A DNA stretch of 35,364 bases from an uncultured Acidiferrobacteraceae bacterium (GTDB lineage Bacteria; Pseudomonadota; Gammaproteobacteria; Acidiferrobacterales; SZUA-150). Location: assembly GCA_913009895.1 (NCBI GenBank), contig CAJVXY010000029.1, positions 1 to 35,364 on the forward strand, written 5' to 3'. Numbering within the stretch: the stretch's first letter is position 1; each line of letters starts with the position of its first letter. A program made the position numbers and the translations under genes. Under the pieces are notes generated by a model. The model had not been told where the DNA came from, ran no database searches, and saw nothing but the letters and a program-made list of their open reading frames with translations. This document shows positions 18,176-27,683 of the stretch, in pieces.

Positions 18176-18232
18176 ATTAATATGCCCAGTAACACCCGGC
18201 TTTCCTGATAGAACCCGGGCGATTAGTTATAT

Positions 18233-18847
18233 TTATTTTACAATTCCTTTTTTTTCAAGCAAGCTAATTGTTTCTGCAACACAACCATCAAGATTCATGA
18301 TATCTGTATTCAGGACAAGATCGGGTGTTTCAGGAATTTCATACGGCGATGAAATACCTGTAAAATCATTTATTTTTCCTTCGCGTGCTTTTTTATAAAG
18401 TCCCTTAACGTCTCGTTGCTCACAAGTCTCTACAGAACAATCACAATGAATTTCAATGTAATCATTTCCCAACAATTCTTTTACAAATGCCCTGTCTTTT
18501 TTAAATGGAGAGATAAAAGCAGTCAGCGCTATAACGCCGGTATCAATAAACAATTTGCACATTTCCGCGATTCGGCGAATATTCTCAGTCCTGTCTTCAA
18601 TACTGAAGCCAAGATCAGAACACAGGCCATGACGAACATTATCACCATCAAAAACATATGTACGGACCAGCTTTTGATGTAACTTTTCCTCAACAGAATG
18701 TGCGATTGTGGATTTACCGGAACCAGATAAACCTGTAAACCAGATAACCGCACCTTTGTGGCCGTTTAGCTTCTCGCGTCTATCCCTGGTGACGGTGGCA
18801 TTGTGCCAGACGGTATTCGTACTAGCATTATTATTGCTGCTCGGCAT
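18233..18847 (-). CDS. cysC: Adenylylsulfate (APS) kinase
   Basis: Phosphorylates adenosine 5'-phosphosulfate to PAPS. The 204 residues have P-loop GLSGSGKST (39-47), FDGDNVRHGLCSDLGFS (66-82), ENIRR, the catalytic-Ser loop TAFISPFKKDR (Ser113), and DVKGLYKKAREGKINDFTGISSPYE near 145, all conserved in true APS kinases. The first 20 residues are Asn/Ser/Thr-rich and then align with the family VWH start. No sulfurylase (cysDN), PAPS reductase or sulfotransferase gene is near; the neighbours are ugd and galU. It may supply PAPS for sulfated surface sugars, or serve general sulfate assimilation from an unusual place. Confidence 0.94.
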   Translation of the reverse strand: MPSSNNNASTNTVWHNATVTRDRREKLNGHKGAVIWFTGLSGSGKSTIAHSVEEKLHQKLVRTYVFDGDNVRHGLCSDLGFSIEDRTENIRRIAEMCKLFIDTGVIALTAFISPFKKDRAFVKELLGNDYIEIHCDCSVETCEQRDVKGLYKKAREGKINDFTGISSPYEIPETPDLVLNTDIMNLDGCVAETISLLEKKGIVK

Positions 18848-18864
18848 ATTTCTGTTTAATCTAA

Positions 18865-20214
18865 TTATGAATTATTATTAAATGTTCTGCCAATTCCATA
18901 GTACTCAAAGCCTCTGAGTTGAACTGTCTCCGGCTCATATTGATTACGCCCATCAAAAATGACAGCTTCTTGCAAGTTTTCTTTCATTTTTAAAAAATCA
19001 GGCCTGCGAAACTGCTTCCACTCTGTGATTAATAATAAAGCGTCAGCATTATTCAAAGCACTATACTGATCATCTAGCAGGCGCACCAATTCATGGTGTT
19101 CAACTTCATTTTTAATTTCAATTAATGCTGTTTCTGTGGCGACCGGATCAAATGCCTGTATTTTCGCACCCGCATCCGTAAGGGATTTTATAATCTCTAT
19201 TGATGGCGCTTCCCGCATATCGTCTGTACCTGGTTTAAATGCAAGACCCCAAATTGCAAATGTCCTGCCTTTTAGATTTTTGCCGAATCGTTTTTTTACT
19301 TTTTCAGCCAAAACAATTTTCTGGTGATTATTTCGATTTTCTACTGCATTTAGAATAACTGGATCAAATTTATAGTTACCCGCCATATGCACCAAAGCTT
19401 TAACATCCTTCGGAAAGCATGACCCGCCATAACCTGCGCCCGGGTAGATAAAGGAATAACCAATTCTACTGTCGGAACCAATTCCCAGCCGTACCTGCTC
19501 AACATCTACATCCATTAAATCACAAAGATTTGCAATTTCATTCATAAAAGAGATTTTGGTCGCTAACATGGCATTGGCAGTATATTTCGTCATTTCCGCA
19601 TCGCGTATACCCATTTTTATTATTCGCTCATGATTTCGGGTAAACGGAGCATATAATTCAGACATAATTTCTGCAGCCTTTTTGCTCTCTACCCCCAGGA
19701 TTATTCGATCAGGTTTTAAAAAATCATCGACTGCCGCACCTTCCTTGAGAAACTCGGGGTTACTCACCACATCGAAATCTATATTTTTACCCCTTTTTTT
19801 TAGCCTGGATATAACTTCGTTCCGAACTTTATCAGCCGTTCCAACGGGTACTGTTGATTTATCAACAATTACTGCGTAGTTATCCATATGATTGCCAATC
19901 TGGGCAGCTACATCCAATACATATTGCAAATCTGCTGAACCGTCCTCACCTGGTGGTGTTCCCACAGCAATAAAGTATATATTTGAAAAATCTATGCCTT
20001 CTTTAATATCTGTTGTAAATTTCAGCCGGCCATCGTGCACATTCCTGATAACTATTTCATCAAGTCCAGGCTCATAAATAGGAATTTCTCCTTCAGCCAG
20101 CTTCCTGATTTTGCTTTCATCAGTATCAACACAAATGACATCATTTCCCATTTCTGAAAAACATGCGCCTGTTACCAGGCCAACATAACCGGTACCAATA
20201 ATTGTTAATTTCAT
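18865..20214 (-). CDS. ugd: UDP-glucose 6-dehydrogenase
   Basis: NAD-dependent four-electron oxidation of UDP-glucose to UDP-glucuronate. The 449 residues carry the Rossmann motif GTGYVG (7-12), EGEIPIYEPGLDE, VGTPPGEDG, the KSTVPVGT loop (119-126), NPEFLKEGAA (152-161) and the catalytic Cys266 in GAGYGGSCFPKD. The C-terminal domain has the usual IWGLAFKPGTDDMREAPS motif. Its product feeds the UDP-glucuronate 4-epimerase at 25612-26625. It is 41 bases downstream of the wbpM-like gene and 17 bases upstream of cysC. Confidence 0.97.
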   Translation of the reverse strand: MKLTIIGTGYVGLVTGACFSEMGNDVICVDTDESKIRKLAEGEIPIYEPGLDEIVIRNVHDGRLKFTTDIKEGIDFSNIYFIAVGTPPGEDGSADLQYVLDVAAQIGNHMDNYAVIVDKSTVPVGTADKVRNEVISRLKKRGKNIDFDVVSNPEFLKEGAAVDDFLKPDRIILGVESKKAAEIMSELYAPFTRNHERIIKMGIRDAEMTKYTANAMLATKISFMNEIANLCDLMDVDVEQVRLGIGSDSRIGYSFIYPGAGYGGSCFPKDVKALVHMAGNYKFDPVILNAVENRNNHQKIVLAEKVKKRFGKNLKGRTFAIWGLAFKPGTDDMREAPSIEIIKSLTDAGAKIQAFDPVATETALIEIKNEVEHHELVRLLDDQYSALNNADALLLITEWKQFRRPDFLKMKENLQEAVIFDGRNQYEPETVQLRGFEYYGIGRTFNNNS

Positions 20215-20255
20215 TTTTATATTATTCTAAAATGTTACGGTTTTCCGTTAATAGC

Positions 20256-22124
20256 TTATTTATTAATTTGGTATACATTCTCGTTTTTTTTACTTATTTT
20301 TGCTTTTGACAACTCCGGGACAAATTCCGAGACTATTTTTCTTATTTCCTCCTTTTTATTTTCTTTACAGGCTACAACCAGCCTTTCAGTATCATTGTCT
20401 ATTTTTTCCTCGTCTATACTTCTACCCTTTGCCAAAAAAATTTTTGGGTGAACCGTATCTTTCAGTTTTTCTTTTTCGTGGAATAATTCCTCGTATAGCT
20501 TTTCACCAGGTCGTAAACCAGTATAGGTAATTTCAATTTCTTCTCCCGGTATTTTACCGGATAAAAGGATCATTTGTTCTGCCAAATAAGAAATTTTGAT
20601 AGGGTCACCCATATCCAGTACAAATATTTCACCCCCATCTCCGATGACACCCGACTGAAGTATCAACTGGGCTGCTTCAGGTATCGACATAAAATACCTG
20701 GTAATATCCGGATGGGTTACTGTTACTGGTCCATTGTTTTTTATTTGTTTCCGGAATAACGGAATAACACTTCCTGCTGAATCAAGTACATTGCCAAATC
20801 TAACGGTAATAAATTTTGTTGGAGACTGTTTATTTATCTTTTGGCAAATAATTTCGGCACTTCTTTTGGTTGCGCCCATAATATTTGTTGGATTGACGGC
20901 CTTGTCAGACGAGACCAGCACAAATACCTTGCAACCATGTTTGTCACTACAGGCTGCCAAAGTGTTAGTGCCGAGAATATTATTGAGTGCCGCCGCCCTG
21001 TATTGATTCTCCAGAAGTGGTACATGCTTGTAAGCCGCTGCATGAAAGACTATATCCGGCTTATGATGTGAAAAAACTTCTTCAAGCAAAACAGCATCGC
21101 AAACATCTCCCAGCACAGACTCAAGCTTTAAATTAGGAAGCGCTTGTTTTAACTCAAGATCAATCGTATAAAGGTTATACTCACTTTGATCAAGCACTAT
21201 CAACAAGCGAGGCCCTAATTTCGCTATTTGCCTGCACAGCTCGGCGCCTATTGATCCCCCGCCGCCGCTTACCAATACAGTTTTACCATTAAAACCTTCA
21301 TTTATACTGGTCCAATCCAGCGATACCTGTTCTCTGCCGAGCAGGTCACTAATTGAAACTTCCCTGATTGACTGAACGGACAGTTTTCCTGAGGCCAGGT
21401 CCTGTATTTTGGGCAAGGTTCTAAAACTTACTTTGCTTTTTTCGCATACCTGAACAATGTGCCGCATCGCCCTGGCATTTATTGATGGCATTGCAATGAC
21501 AATTTGTTCTATATCATGTTTCCTGGTAATAGTGGGTATGTCATCACAGCTTCCAAGTACACGTATACCATGTATTTCTCTGCCAATTTTTTTTTCGTCA
21601 TCATCAACAAACCCGATAGGCAGAAAGTCACGCATATTATCTCGCATTAAATCCCTGACAAGAAGATCCCCCGCGCTGCCTGCACCGACAATTAATAATC
21701 TTTTTCCATCTGTAAAATACATTTGGCGATCGGTAAACCATCGATACAAAAATCTTGGCCCGCTTAACAAACCAAGGAGCAAAATTCCGTAAATAGGAAA
21801 AACCGATCGAGGAACATTGTGTAACCTGGTAAATAAAAAAACTATTAGCGTTGTCGCTAATAGCCCGACAACAACCGCTTTTGTGATCCTGACCAAATCC
21901 GGCATAGATGCAAAACGCCATACGCCACGATAGAGCCCGAAACGCCAAAAGACCACGGCCTGTATCACAGCAACCAGTGGAAATAGCACAAGTGCACTAT
22001 TGAGGTAAGGCTGTGGAATTTCCTGTAAATTGAAGCGCAGCCAGTAAGCCAAAAACCATGCGACCGGCACCATGATTAAATCATGGGAAAATGCTGTATA
22101 TTTACTGCGTAATCTTCCAAGCAT
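20256..22124 (-). CDS. Membrane nucleotide-sugar 4,6-dehydratase (WbpM/CapD family)
   Basis: Inner-membrane SDR that converts a UDP-HexNAc to its 4-keto-6-deoxy form for surface polysaccharide synthesis. The 622 residues contain four membrane segments in about 14-125, a CoA-binding-like Rossmann domain (GAGSAG 147-152), and the catalytic SDR domain with GGGGSIG (287-293), HAAAYKHVPLLE (361-372) and SSDKAVNPTNIMGATK (405-420). As in WbpM, PglF and FlaA1, Met416 takes the place of the usual catalytic Tyr, with Lys420 kept. It lies directly after the initiating-transferase gene, the wbpL-wbpM order of Pseudomonas. The exact substrate is not known. Confidence 0.93.
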   Translation of the reverse strand: MLGRLRSKYTAFSHDLIMVPVAWFLAYWLRFNLQEIPQPYLNSALVLFPLVAVIQAVVFWRFGLYRGVWRFASMPDLVRITKAVVVGLLATTLIVFLFTRLHNVPRSVFPIYGILLLGLLSGPRFLYRWFTDRQMYFTDGKRLLIVGAGSAGDLLVRDLMRDNMRDFLPIGFVDDDEKKIGREIHGIRVLGSCDDIPTITRKHDIEQIVIAMPSINARAMRHIVQVCEKSKVSFRTLPKIQDLASGKLSVQSIREVSISDLLGREQVSLDWTSINEGFNGKTVLVSGGGGSIGAELCRQIAKLGPRLLIVLDQSEYNLYTIDLELKQALPNLKLESVLGDVCDAVLLEEVFSHHKPDIVFHAAAYKHVPLLENQYRAAALNNILGTNTLAACSDKHGCKVFVLVSSDKAVNPTNIMGATKRSAEIICQKINKQSPTKFITVRFGNVLDSAGSVIPLFRKQIKNNGPVTVTHPDITRYFMSIPEAAQLILQSGVIGDGGEIFVLDMGDPIKISYLAEQMILLSGKIPGEEIEITYTGLRPGEKLYEELFHEKEKLKDTVHPKIFLAKGRSIDEEKIDNDTERLVVACKENKKEEIRKIVSEFVPELSKAKISKKNENVYQINK

Positions 22125-22138
22125 ATTATAAGTCTACA

Positions 22139-23152
22139 TCAAGTTGCGTTAACACTTTTTTTCAGGGTTATATGTATCATGAAAACGATGGCAATATACA
22201 GGATGATAAAAAACCCCACAATAAAAAACTGCGCCATCGCAGATGCGTTATTTCCAGCAATAGCCATTATCCCACTAACAAACATCAAGCAGTATTCTGT
22301 TAGGACGGTTCTTCTGTGACTCCAGCCTGACTCGACTAGCTGCTGATAATAATGCTGTTTATGGGCAATCCATATTTTTTGTTTTTTTGATAGTCGTGTT
22401 ATCAAGGTTATTGTAGCATCTATAATAAATGGCGAAAATATAATTACTGATAACCAAATTGGCATAACATCAGTTTTGTCAGCGATCAGCATCAGTGCAG
22501 CAGCAAGATATCCAAGCAAAGAAGAACCCGAATCACCCATAAATATTTTTGCTGGCGGAAAATTGAAAATAAGGAATCCCAGTGTTGCGGCAACTACGAT
22601 AAGCGAGACCGTCGCCATGATCTGAGAGTCTGAAATAAAAACAAAAGCGAGCACACTAAACCCGATAACAGTCATGCCGCCTGCAAAGCCATCCATGCCA
22701 TCCATAAAATTATAAAGGTTAGTCATCCAGGTAATAAGCAGAATTGTCAACAACCATGAAACTGGTTTTGAAAGTAATATTTCTCCGCCCCCCGGAAAAA
22801 TAACAGAGTTGAGGCCATACCCTGCATAAACTAACCAGCCTGCTGCCGAGAGATGGAAACCTAAACGTAAAATAGATGGCACGTGCCTTATGTCATCTAT
22901 TATGGAAATAGAGAATATAATAAGTACACCAATTGCAATATTGATAACTGATTCAGGCAACGCCGCTATATTTACAATAAACATAAAGAATAGTGTTGCC
23001 GCAATTGCTAATCCGCCACTTCTTTGTATCGGTGTGGTATGCAATGACCTGCTATTGGGTTGGTCAAGTAATTTGATTCCTAACCTGTTGGAAAAAAGTA
23101 GCCAGGTTAACGTCGTTGACAAGAGAAATGAGATAATTATCAGGGTAATCAT
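22139..23152 (-). CDS. Polyprenyl-phosphate sugar-1-phosphate transferase (WbpL/WecA family)
   Basis: Integral membrane enzyme that moves a HexNAc-1-phosphate onto undecaprenyl phosphate to start an O-antigen or capsule unit. The 337 residues have about ten membrane segments and the family signatures: HTTPIQRSGGLA (38-49), IIDD (84-87), NLYNFMDGMDGFAGGM (145-160) with the acidic pair, FMGDSGSSLLGY (204-215), and a cytosolic HKQHYYQQL loop near 270. The His-rich loop fits WecA/WbpL rather than MraY. It starts 3 bases after the stop of the upstream SDR gene, so the two are probably translationally coupled. Confidence 0.93.
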   Translation of the reverse strand: MITLIIISFLLSTTLTWLLFSNRLGIKLLDQPNSRSLHTTPIQRSGGLAIAATLFFMFIVNIAALPESVINIAIGVLIIFSISIIDDIRHVPSILRLGFHLSAAGWLVYAGYGLNSVIFPGGGEILLSKPVSWLLTILLITWMTNLYNFMDGMDGFAGGMTVIGFSVLAFVFISDSQIMATVSLIVVAATLGFLIFNFPPAKIFMGDSGSSLLGYLAAALMLIADKTDVMPIWLSVIIFSPFIIDATITLITRLSKKQKIWIAHKQHYYQQLVESGWSHRRTVLTEYCLMFVSGIMAIAGNNASAMAQFFIVGFFIILYIAIVFMIHITLKKSVNAT

Positions 23153-23155
23153 TCT

Positions 23156-24175
23156 TTATTCCGCATTGAGCATATCTGTTAATACACTATAGAATGTCTC
23201 TGTTGGCGTGTAACCCAATTCATTTTTTATTTTATCTGCTGAATAACACGCATTACCAAATAATTTATAATATACGTTTGTGTTAAATGGTATTTTTATT
23301 CTTGTTATAATGGTAATAGCATCACCTGTCAGTGCCAGAAATTTAAATAAAAATAATGGTATGTGAATTTTTGTTACCTTGCCGGTCATTTCGCCTAACG
23401 CTTTTGTTAAATCAGTTGTTGAATAAGACTGGTCATCAGTAACAATATATTTTTTATTTCCTGATTTATTACTTGAAATAATACAATAAATCGCTTGCAC
23501 AACATCACCGATATAAACCATTGACCGATTATTTCTAACAATTGGTAGCGGAAACGATTTTCCTGATGTAGCGTGTGTTAGTAAATTTTTTATGTTCCCT
23601 TTTACGCCAGGCCCATAAACAAGTGGCAGTCTTAATACACTCGTTTTTACTGAATGTTCTGCTCCCCATTTTAGGATAATTTTTTCTGCATCCAGTCTTG
23701 CTCTGCCATATTCATCATCTGGATTCTCCTGGTCTGCCTCATCAAGGCACTTTGTTTTGTTGGTACCCATAACCTTTATGCTACTGATATAGATGACAGA
23801 GGTTACGTCCTCTCTTAATGCTTCCTGCAATATATTTTTTGTTCCAGTCAGGCTAACCCTTAAGTGTGTGCCTTTATTTTTTTGCTCAACATGTGCGCTA
23901 CCTGCCATATGAACAATAATGTCAATATTTTTACAGCAGCCGCTTAAGCTGTCACTCTTTGTAATATCACCAAAGTAGTAATTATAGCTGGAAGGACTGT
24001 CTGTTTTGGCGTTATGGCGCGTTAGAACCGTTACATTAGCACCCAGGTTAGACAGGTTGTCTACCAGGTAACTTCCGATAAACCCCGTCCCACCGGTGAC
24101 AAGTATATTTTTATTTTGCACGGTTTCCTTAAACTGTGATAATTTTTTATTCATGGCAACAGTTAAGGAAAACAT
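23156..24175 (-). CDS. NAD-dependent epimerase/dehydratase (WbpV-like SDR) with YxxxR
   Basis: Extended SDR of 339 residues, similar to WbpV/UDP-sugar 4-epimerases of O-antigen loci. The NAD motif is TGGTGFIG (about 27-34); HMAGSAHVEQ, ISSIKVMG and LRLPLVYGPG also fit. The catalytic Tyr is Y156 in DDEYGRARLDAEK. The residue four places on, normally Lys, is Arg160 (AGA), read directly from 23696-23698. The start may be ATG 24175 (used here) or ATG 24154, which gives MNKKLSQFKE; neither has a strong ribosome-binding site. The gene looks more AT-rich than its neighbours. It sits between manC and the wbpL-like gene. The reaction is unknown. Confidence 0.88.
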   Translation of the reverse strand: MFSLTVAMNKKLSQFKETVQNKNILVTGGTGFIGSYLVDNLSNLGANVTVLTRHNAKTDSPSSYNYYFGDITKSDSLSGCCKNIDIIVHMAGSAHVEQKNKGTHLRVSLTGTKNILQEALREDVTSVIYISSIKVMGTNKTKCLDEADQENPDDEYGRARLDAEKIILKWGAEHSVKTSVLRLPLVYGPGVKGNIKNLLTHATSGKSFPLPIVRNNRSMVYIGDVVQAIYCIISSNKSGNKKYIVTDDQSYSTTDLTKALGEMTGKVTKIHIPLFLFKFLALTGDAITIITRIKIPFNTNVYYKLFGNACYSADKIKNELGYTPTETFYSVLTDMLNAE

Positions 24176-24192
24176 TTTATAATCCTGATGGG

Positions 24193-25605
24193 CTAGTCTC
24201 TGTTATAAATATCTTCGAATCGTTCTATGTCATCTTCACCTAAATACTCTCCAGACTGTACTTCAATGATTTCAAGATCCTGGTCGTGTTTATTTTCAAG
24301 CCTGTGCTTCATGCCAATTGGAATATAAGTTGATTCATTTTCATTTAGAATGATATTTTCATCGCCACGGGTTATGTCTGCTGTTCCCCTAACAACCACC
24401 CAGTGCTCGGCACGTTGCAGGTGACGTTGCAGTGACAACGAAGCGCCGGGTTTTACGCTTATACGTTTAACCTGAAATTGTGGACCAACGTCGACAGTTT
24501 GGTAATACCCCCAGGGACGAAACACTTTTGTATGTGAATGGATTTGACGCCGTTTCTCTACTTCCAGCCGTTTCACGATCTCTTTAACATCCTGTGAATT
24601 CTCTTTACTGGCCACCAGAACTGCATCAGCAGTTTCGACAACTATCACATCTTTTAGCCCTACTACGGCCAACATTCTGTCCCTGGCAACTAAAAAAGAA
24701 TTTTTTGTTCTTAACGTGTAACAATCACCTCTTACGTAGTTACCTGCTTGATCATTTTCCATTACCGCTGCCAATGACGACCAGGAGCCTATATCTGACC
24801 AGCCGGCCTCAAGGCTTACAACCGCCGCGTGGGGTGTTTTTTCCATGACCGCATAGTCAATAGATATATTTTTACACCTGGAAAAACTATCGGTCTCAAT
24901 TCGCAAAAAATCAAGGTCATCATAACTTTTTGTAACAGCTTCCTGGCAAAGTTTTACAATATCATTTTCGTATTTACCCAGTTCTTTTAGCCAAACACTT
25001 GCCTTGACAACAAACATGCCACTGTTCCAGAGGTAGTCACCCTGTTTTATATATTTTTTGGCGGTATCCAGGTCAGGCTTTTCAACAAATGATTCTACCG
25101 AGTTATCTTTACCTTTTTTAATATAGCCATACCCTGTTTCAGGGCTTGTTGGTATGACGCCAAACGCAACCAACCTGTCTTCATTTGCCAGCCTGACCGC
25201 TTCTGTTAATGCTGATTGAAATGCTTGCTGATTTTTAATGACATGATCTGCGGGCATGACAACTAATATAACGTCACTACTATCTTTGGTATTCTGCATG
25301 GTAGTGATAGCAGCCAGAGTGAGGGCGGGTGCAGTATTTCGACCAATAGGCTCAAGAATTATTTTTTCAGGGCTAACATCAATGGCGCGCATTTGTTCTG
25401 CTACAAGAAAACGGTGAGATTCATTACAAACAATAACAGGTGCGCCGATTGATTCTACACCACTGAACCGCGCCACTGTTTCCTGGAGCAGCGTCTGATC
25501 AGTATTCAGCGCAAGTAGCTGTTTTGGGTAATGGGCACGAGACAGCGGCCACAACCTTGAGCCTGTGCCCCCCGATAAAATAACTGGTGTAATTTTTAGC
25601 GGCAT
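24193..25605 (-). CDS. manC: Mannose-1-phosphate guanylyltransferase / mannose-6-phosphate isomerase
   Basis: Bifunctional type II enzyme making GDP-mannose, 470 residues, the usual length for ManC/AlgA. The N-terminal nucleotidyltransferase domain has VILSGGTGSRLWPLSRAHYPKQLL (8-31), VMPADHVI and FVEKPD; the linker holds YLWNSGMFV. The C-terminal cupin isomerase domain (about 365-465) has RPWGYYQTVD, PGASLSLQRHLQRAEHW with the Gln-x-His...Glu metal ligands, and YIPIGMKHRLEN. No phosphomannomutase gene is in the window. It follows the UDP-glucuronate 4-epimerase after 6 bases. GDP-mannose may go directly into the polymer or to deoxysugars. Confidence 0.95.
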   Translation of the reverse strand: MPLKITPVILSGGTGSRLWPLSRAHYPKQLLALNTDQTLLQETVARFSGVESIGAPVIVCNESHRFLVAEQMRAIDVSPEKIILEPIGRNTAPALTLAAITTMQNTKDSSDVILVVMPADHVIKNQQAFQSALTEAVRLANEDRLVAFGVIPTSPETGYGYIKKGKDNSVESFVEKPDLDTAKKYIKQGDYLWNSGMFVVKASVWLKELGKYENDIVKLCQEAVTKSYDDLDFLRIETDSFSRCKNISIDYAVMEKTPHAAVVSLEAGWSDIGSWSSLAAVMENDQAGNYVRGDCYTLRTKNSFLVARDRMLAVVGLKDVIVVETADAVLVASKENSQDVKEIVKRLEVEKRRQIHSHTKVFRPWGYYQTVDVGPQFQVKRISVKPGASLSLQRHLQRAEHWVVVRGTADITRGDENIILNENESTYIPIGMKHRLENKHDQDLEIIEVQSGEYLGEDDIERFEDIYNRD

Positions 25606-25611
25606 AGATGG

Positions 25612-26625
25612 TTAATTAATCTTGTAATAGTCTTTAAACCACTTTACAAATTTAGCCACGCCTTCCTCAACTGATGTGTTTGGCTGGAACGAGACTGCAT
25701 GCTGTAGTGCGGTGGTATCAGCGGATGTAGCTGGCACATCACCATCCTGCATGGGCAGCATTTCCAGTTCTGCCTTTTTACCCATACAGTCTTCAAGCAC
25801 CTGTATGTACTTCATTAGCTGAACCGGGTTGCTATTACCGATATTATAAATTCGATACGGGGCATAACTTGTTGCGCTGTCAGGCGCATCACCACGCCAG
25901 TCAGTATTGGGTGAAGCAGCCTTATCAATGATGCGAACAACGCCCTCAACAATATCATCAATATAGGTAAAGTCGCGCACCATTTTCCCACCATTAAAAA
26001 CCGGGATGGGTGTGCCCTCAGCAATGCCTTTTGCAAATTTATAGAGCGCCATGTCAGGCCTGCCCCAGGGACCGTATACCGTAAAAAATCTTAAGCCGGT
26101 GCAAGGTAAATTATAAAGATGGGCATAACTGTGGGCCATTAATTCATTTGCTTTTTTACTGGCTGCATACAATGACACCGGGTGATCGACATTGTCATGT
26201 TCTGAAAATGGTAATTTTGTATTGGCGCCATAAACAGAACTGGAGGATGCGAATACATAATGGCCAACACCTGATTGCCTGCAACCTTCAAGTACATTGG
26301 CAAATCCAAGGAGATTTGCATCGATATAAGCTGCAGGATTTTCAATAGAGTACCTGACGCCTGCCTGGGCCGCGAGATTCATAACAGCATCAAATTTATG
26401 CGATTCAAACAGTTTTTTTATACCGGCACGATCTGATATATCCAGCTGTTGGAAAGTAAAATTTTTGTGCTTGTCAATTCTTGCAAGACGATCATTTTTT
26501 AAATTAACATCATAATAATCATTTAGATTATCAATGCCATAAACCTTGTCGCCCCGATCAAGCAGGCTTTTCGCCAGCGTTGCGCCAATAAAACCGGCAA
26601 CGCCGGTTATCATAATATTCTTCAT
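25612..26625 (-). CDS. UDP-glucuronate 4-epimerase-like SDR
   Basis: Extended SDR of 337 residues that most likely converts UDP-glucuronate to UDP-galacturonate. Features are GVAGFIG (8-14), IDNLNDYYDVNLKNDRL (31-47) typical of GAE enzymes, MNLAAQAGVRYSIENP (82-97), ASSSSVYG (126-133), Y153-x3-K157 in LYAASKKANE, and FFTVYGPWGRPDMALYKF, a hallmark of this subgroup. The start ATG follows AGGAA at good spacing. Its substrate would come from ugd further down the same block. A role as a UDP-glucose or UDP-GlcNAc epimerase is less likely given these motifs. Confidence 0.92.
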   Translation of the reverse strand: MKNIMITGVAGFIGATLAKSLLDRGDKVYGIDNLNDYYDVNLKNDRLARIDKHKNFTFQQLDISDRAGIKKLFESHKFDAVMNLAAQAGVRYSIENPAAYIDANLLGFANVLEGCRQSGVGHYVFASSSSVYGANTKLPFSEHDNVDHPVSLYAASKKANELMAHSYAHLYNLPCTGLRFFTVYGPWGRPDMALYKFAKGIAEGTPIPVFNGGKMVRDFTYIDDIVEGVVRIIDKAASPNTDWRGDAPDSATSYAPYRIYNIGNSNPVQLMKYIQVLEDCMGKKAELEMLPMQDGDVPATSADTTALQHAVSFQPNTSVEEGVAKFVKWFKDYYKIN

Positions 26626-26665
26626 CTAAATAAAATTCCTGGAAATGTTTTCTGATCTTTATTTA

Positions 26666-27679
26666 TTAGTCGTTTTGGTGTCCTGATTCGTCTTGTGCCA
26701 ATAACGTTTTAATATATCGCTCAACACCTTGTTCTACTGTATAGAAACTGTCTGTATAACCGGCTTTAACCAGTAGATTGATATCTGCTTGTGTAAAACT
26801 CTGGTATTTGCCCTTCAGTGCTTCAGGAAAATCAATATATTCAATGATCCCCTTTGATACCAGGGCGCCCAGATCTAGTGGTGATTCTTTATTGTGCTTG
26901 CGTAATGTATTCACAGCTGCGACCGCCATGTCATTAAATGGCTGGCTCCTGCCAGTGCCCACATTGTAAATACCACTGACATCAGGATTATCCAGAAAAT
27001 ACATATTAACCTTCATGACATCTTCAACCGAAATGAAATCACGCAACTGGCAACCGTTGTCATAACCGTCGGTACCCTCAAACAACCTGATCTTGCCGTT
27101 TTCTTTATACTGGTTATAAAAATGAAATGCGACTGAGGCCATGCGCCCTTTATGCTGCTCACGAATGCCATATACATTAAAATACCTAAAGCCAACGACT
27201 TGCGATTTTTTATTGAGCTTTATCTGTCTCACGTACTGGTCAAACAAAAATTTCGAATAACCATAAACGTTTAACGGTGATTCGTGCTCTCGTTCCTCCT
27301 TAAAGACAGAACCACCACCATAAACTGATGCAGATGATGCATATAAAAATGAGACATTATTTTTTTGGCAGTAATGAAGTAATGTTTTTGAGTAATCATA
27401 ATTATTACTCATCATGTACTGGCCATTTTTTTCCATGGTGTCTGAGCATGCACCTTCATGAAAGATTGCATCAAGGTCATAACCCGGAGAATCATTTGTA
27501 ATATTTTTTATAAATTCTCTTTTGTCGATATAATCGGCAATTTCACAATCAACCAGATTTAAAAATTTATCCGGGTTCTCCAGGTTATCAACAACAACAA
27601 TATTTTTATGACCTCTGTCATTCAGGGTCTTGACAATATTTGAGCCAATAAATCCGGCCCCGCCAGTTACCACAAACAT
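26666..27679 (-). CDS. hldD: ADP-L-glycero-D-manno-heptose 6-epimerase
   Basis: Last step of ADP-heptose synthesis for the LPS inner core. The true start is the ATG at 27679 ([14 protein letters not shown]), preceded by AAAGGA; the open frame extends 24 codons upstream into hldA but that part is not homologous. The protein then has 337 residues with the NAD motif [51 protein letters not shown] (YxxxK), [20 protein letters not shown] and the DFISVEDV segment, all family hallmarks. It starts 4 bases after the hldA stop, and its ribosome-binding site lies inside the hldA end, so translation is coupled. Confidence 0.97.
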   Translation of the reverse strand: MFVVTGGAGFIGSNIVKTLNDRGHKNIVVVDNLENPDKFLNLVDCEIADYIDKREFIKNITNDSPGYDLDAIFHEGACSDTMEKNGQYMMSNNYDYSKTLLHYCQKNNVSFLYASSASVYGGGSVFKEEREHESPLNVYGYSKFLFDQYVRQIKLNKKSQVVGFRYFNVYGIREQHKGRMASVAFHFYNQYKENGKIRLFEGTDGYDNGCQLRDFISVEDVMKVNMYFLDNPDVSGIYNVGTGRSQPFNDMAVAAVNTLRKHNKESPLDLGALVSKGIIEYIDFPEALKGKYQSFTQADINLLVKAGYTDSFYTVEQGVERYIKTLLAQDESGHQND

Positions 27680-27683
27680 TTTT

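Noticed and set aside
24193..25605. Apparent loss of His residues in the ManC cupin motif (QRHLQRAEHW against QMHHHRAEHW)
   Set aside because: The metal-ligand positions (Gln-x-His and the later Glu) are kept; the changed residues are not core ligands.
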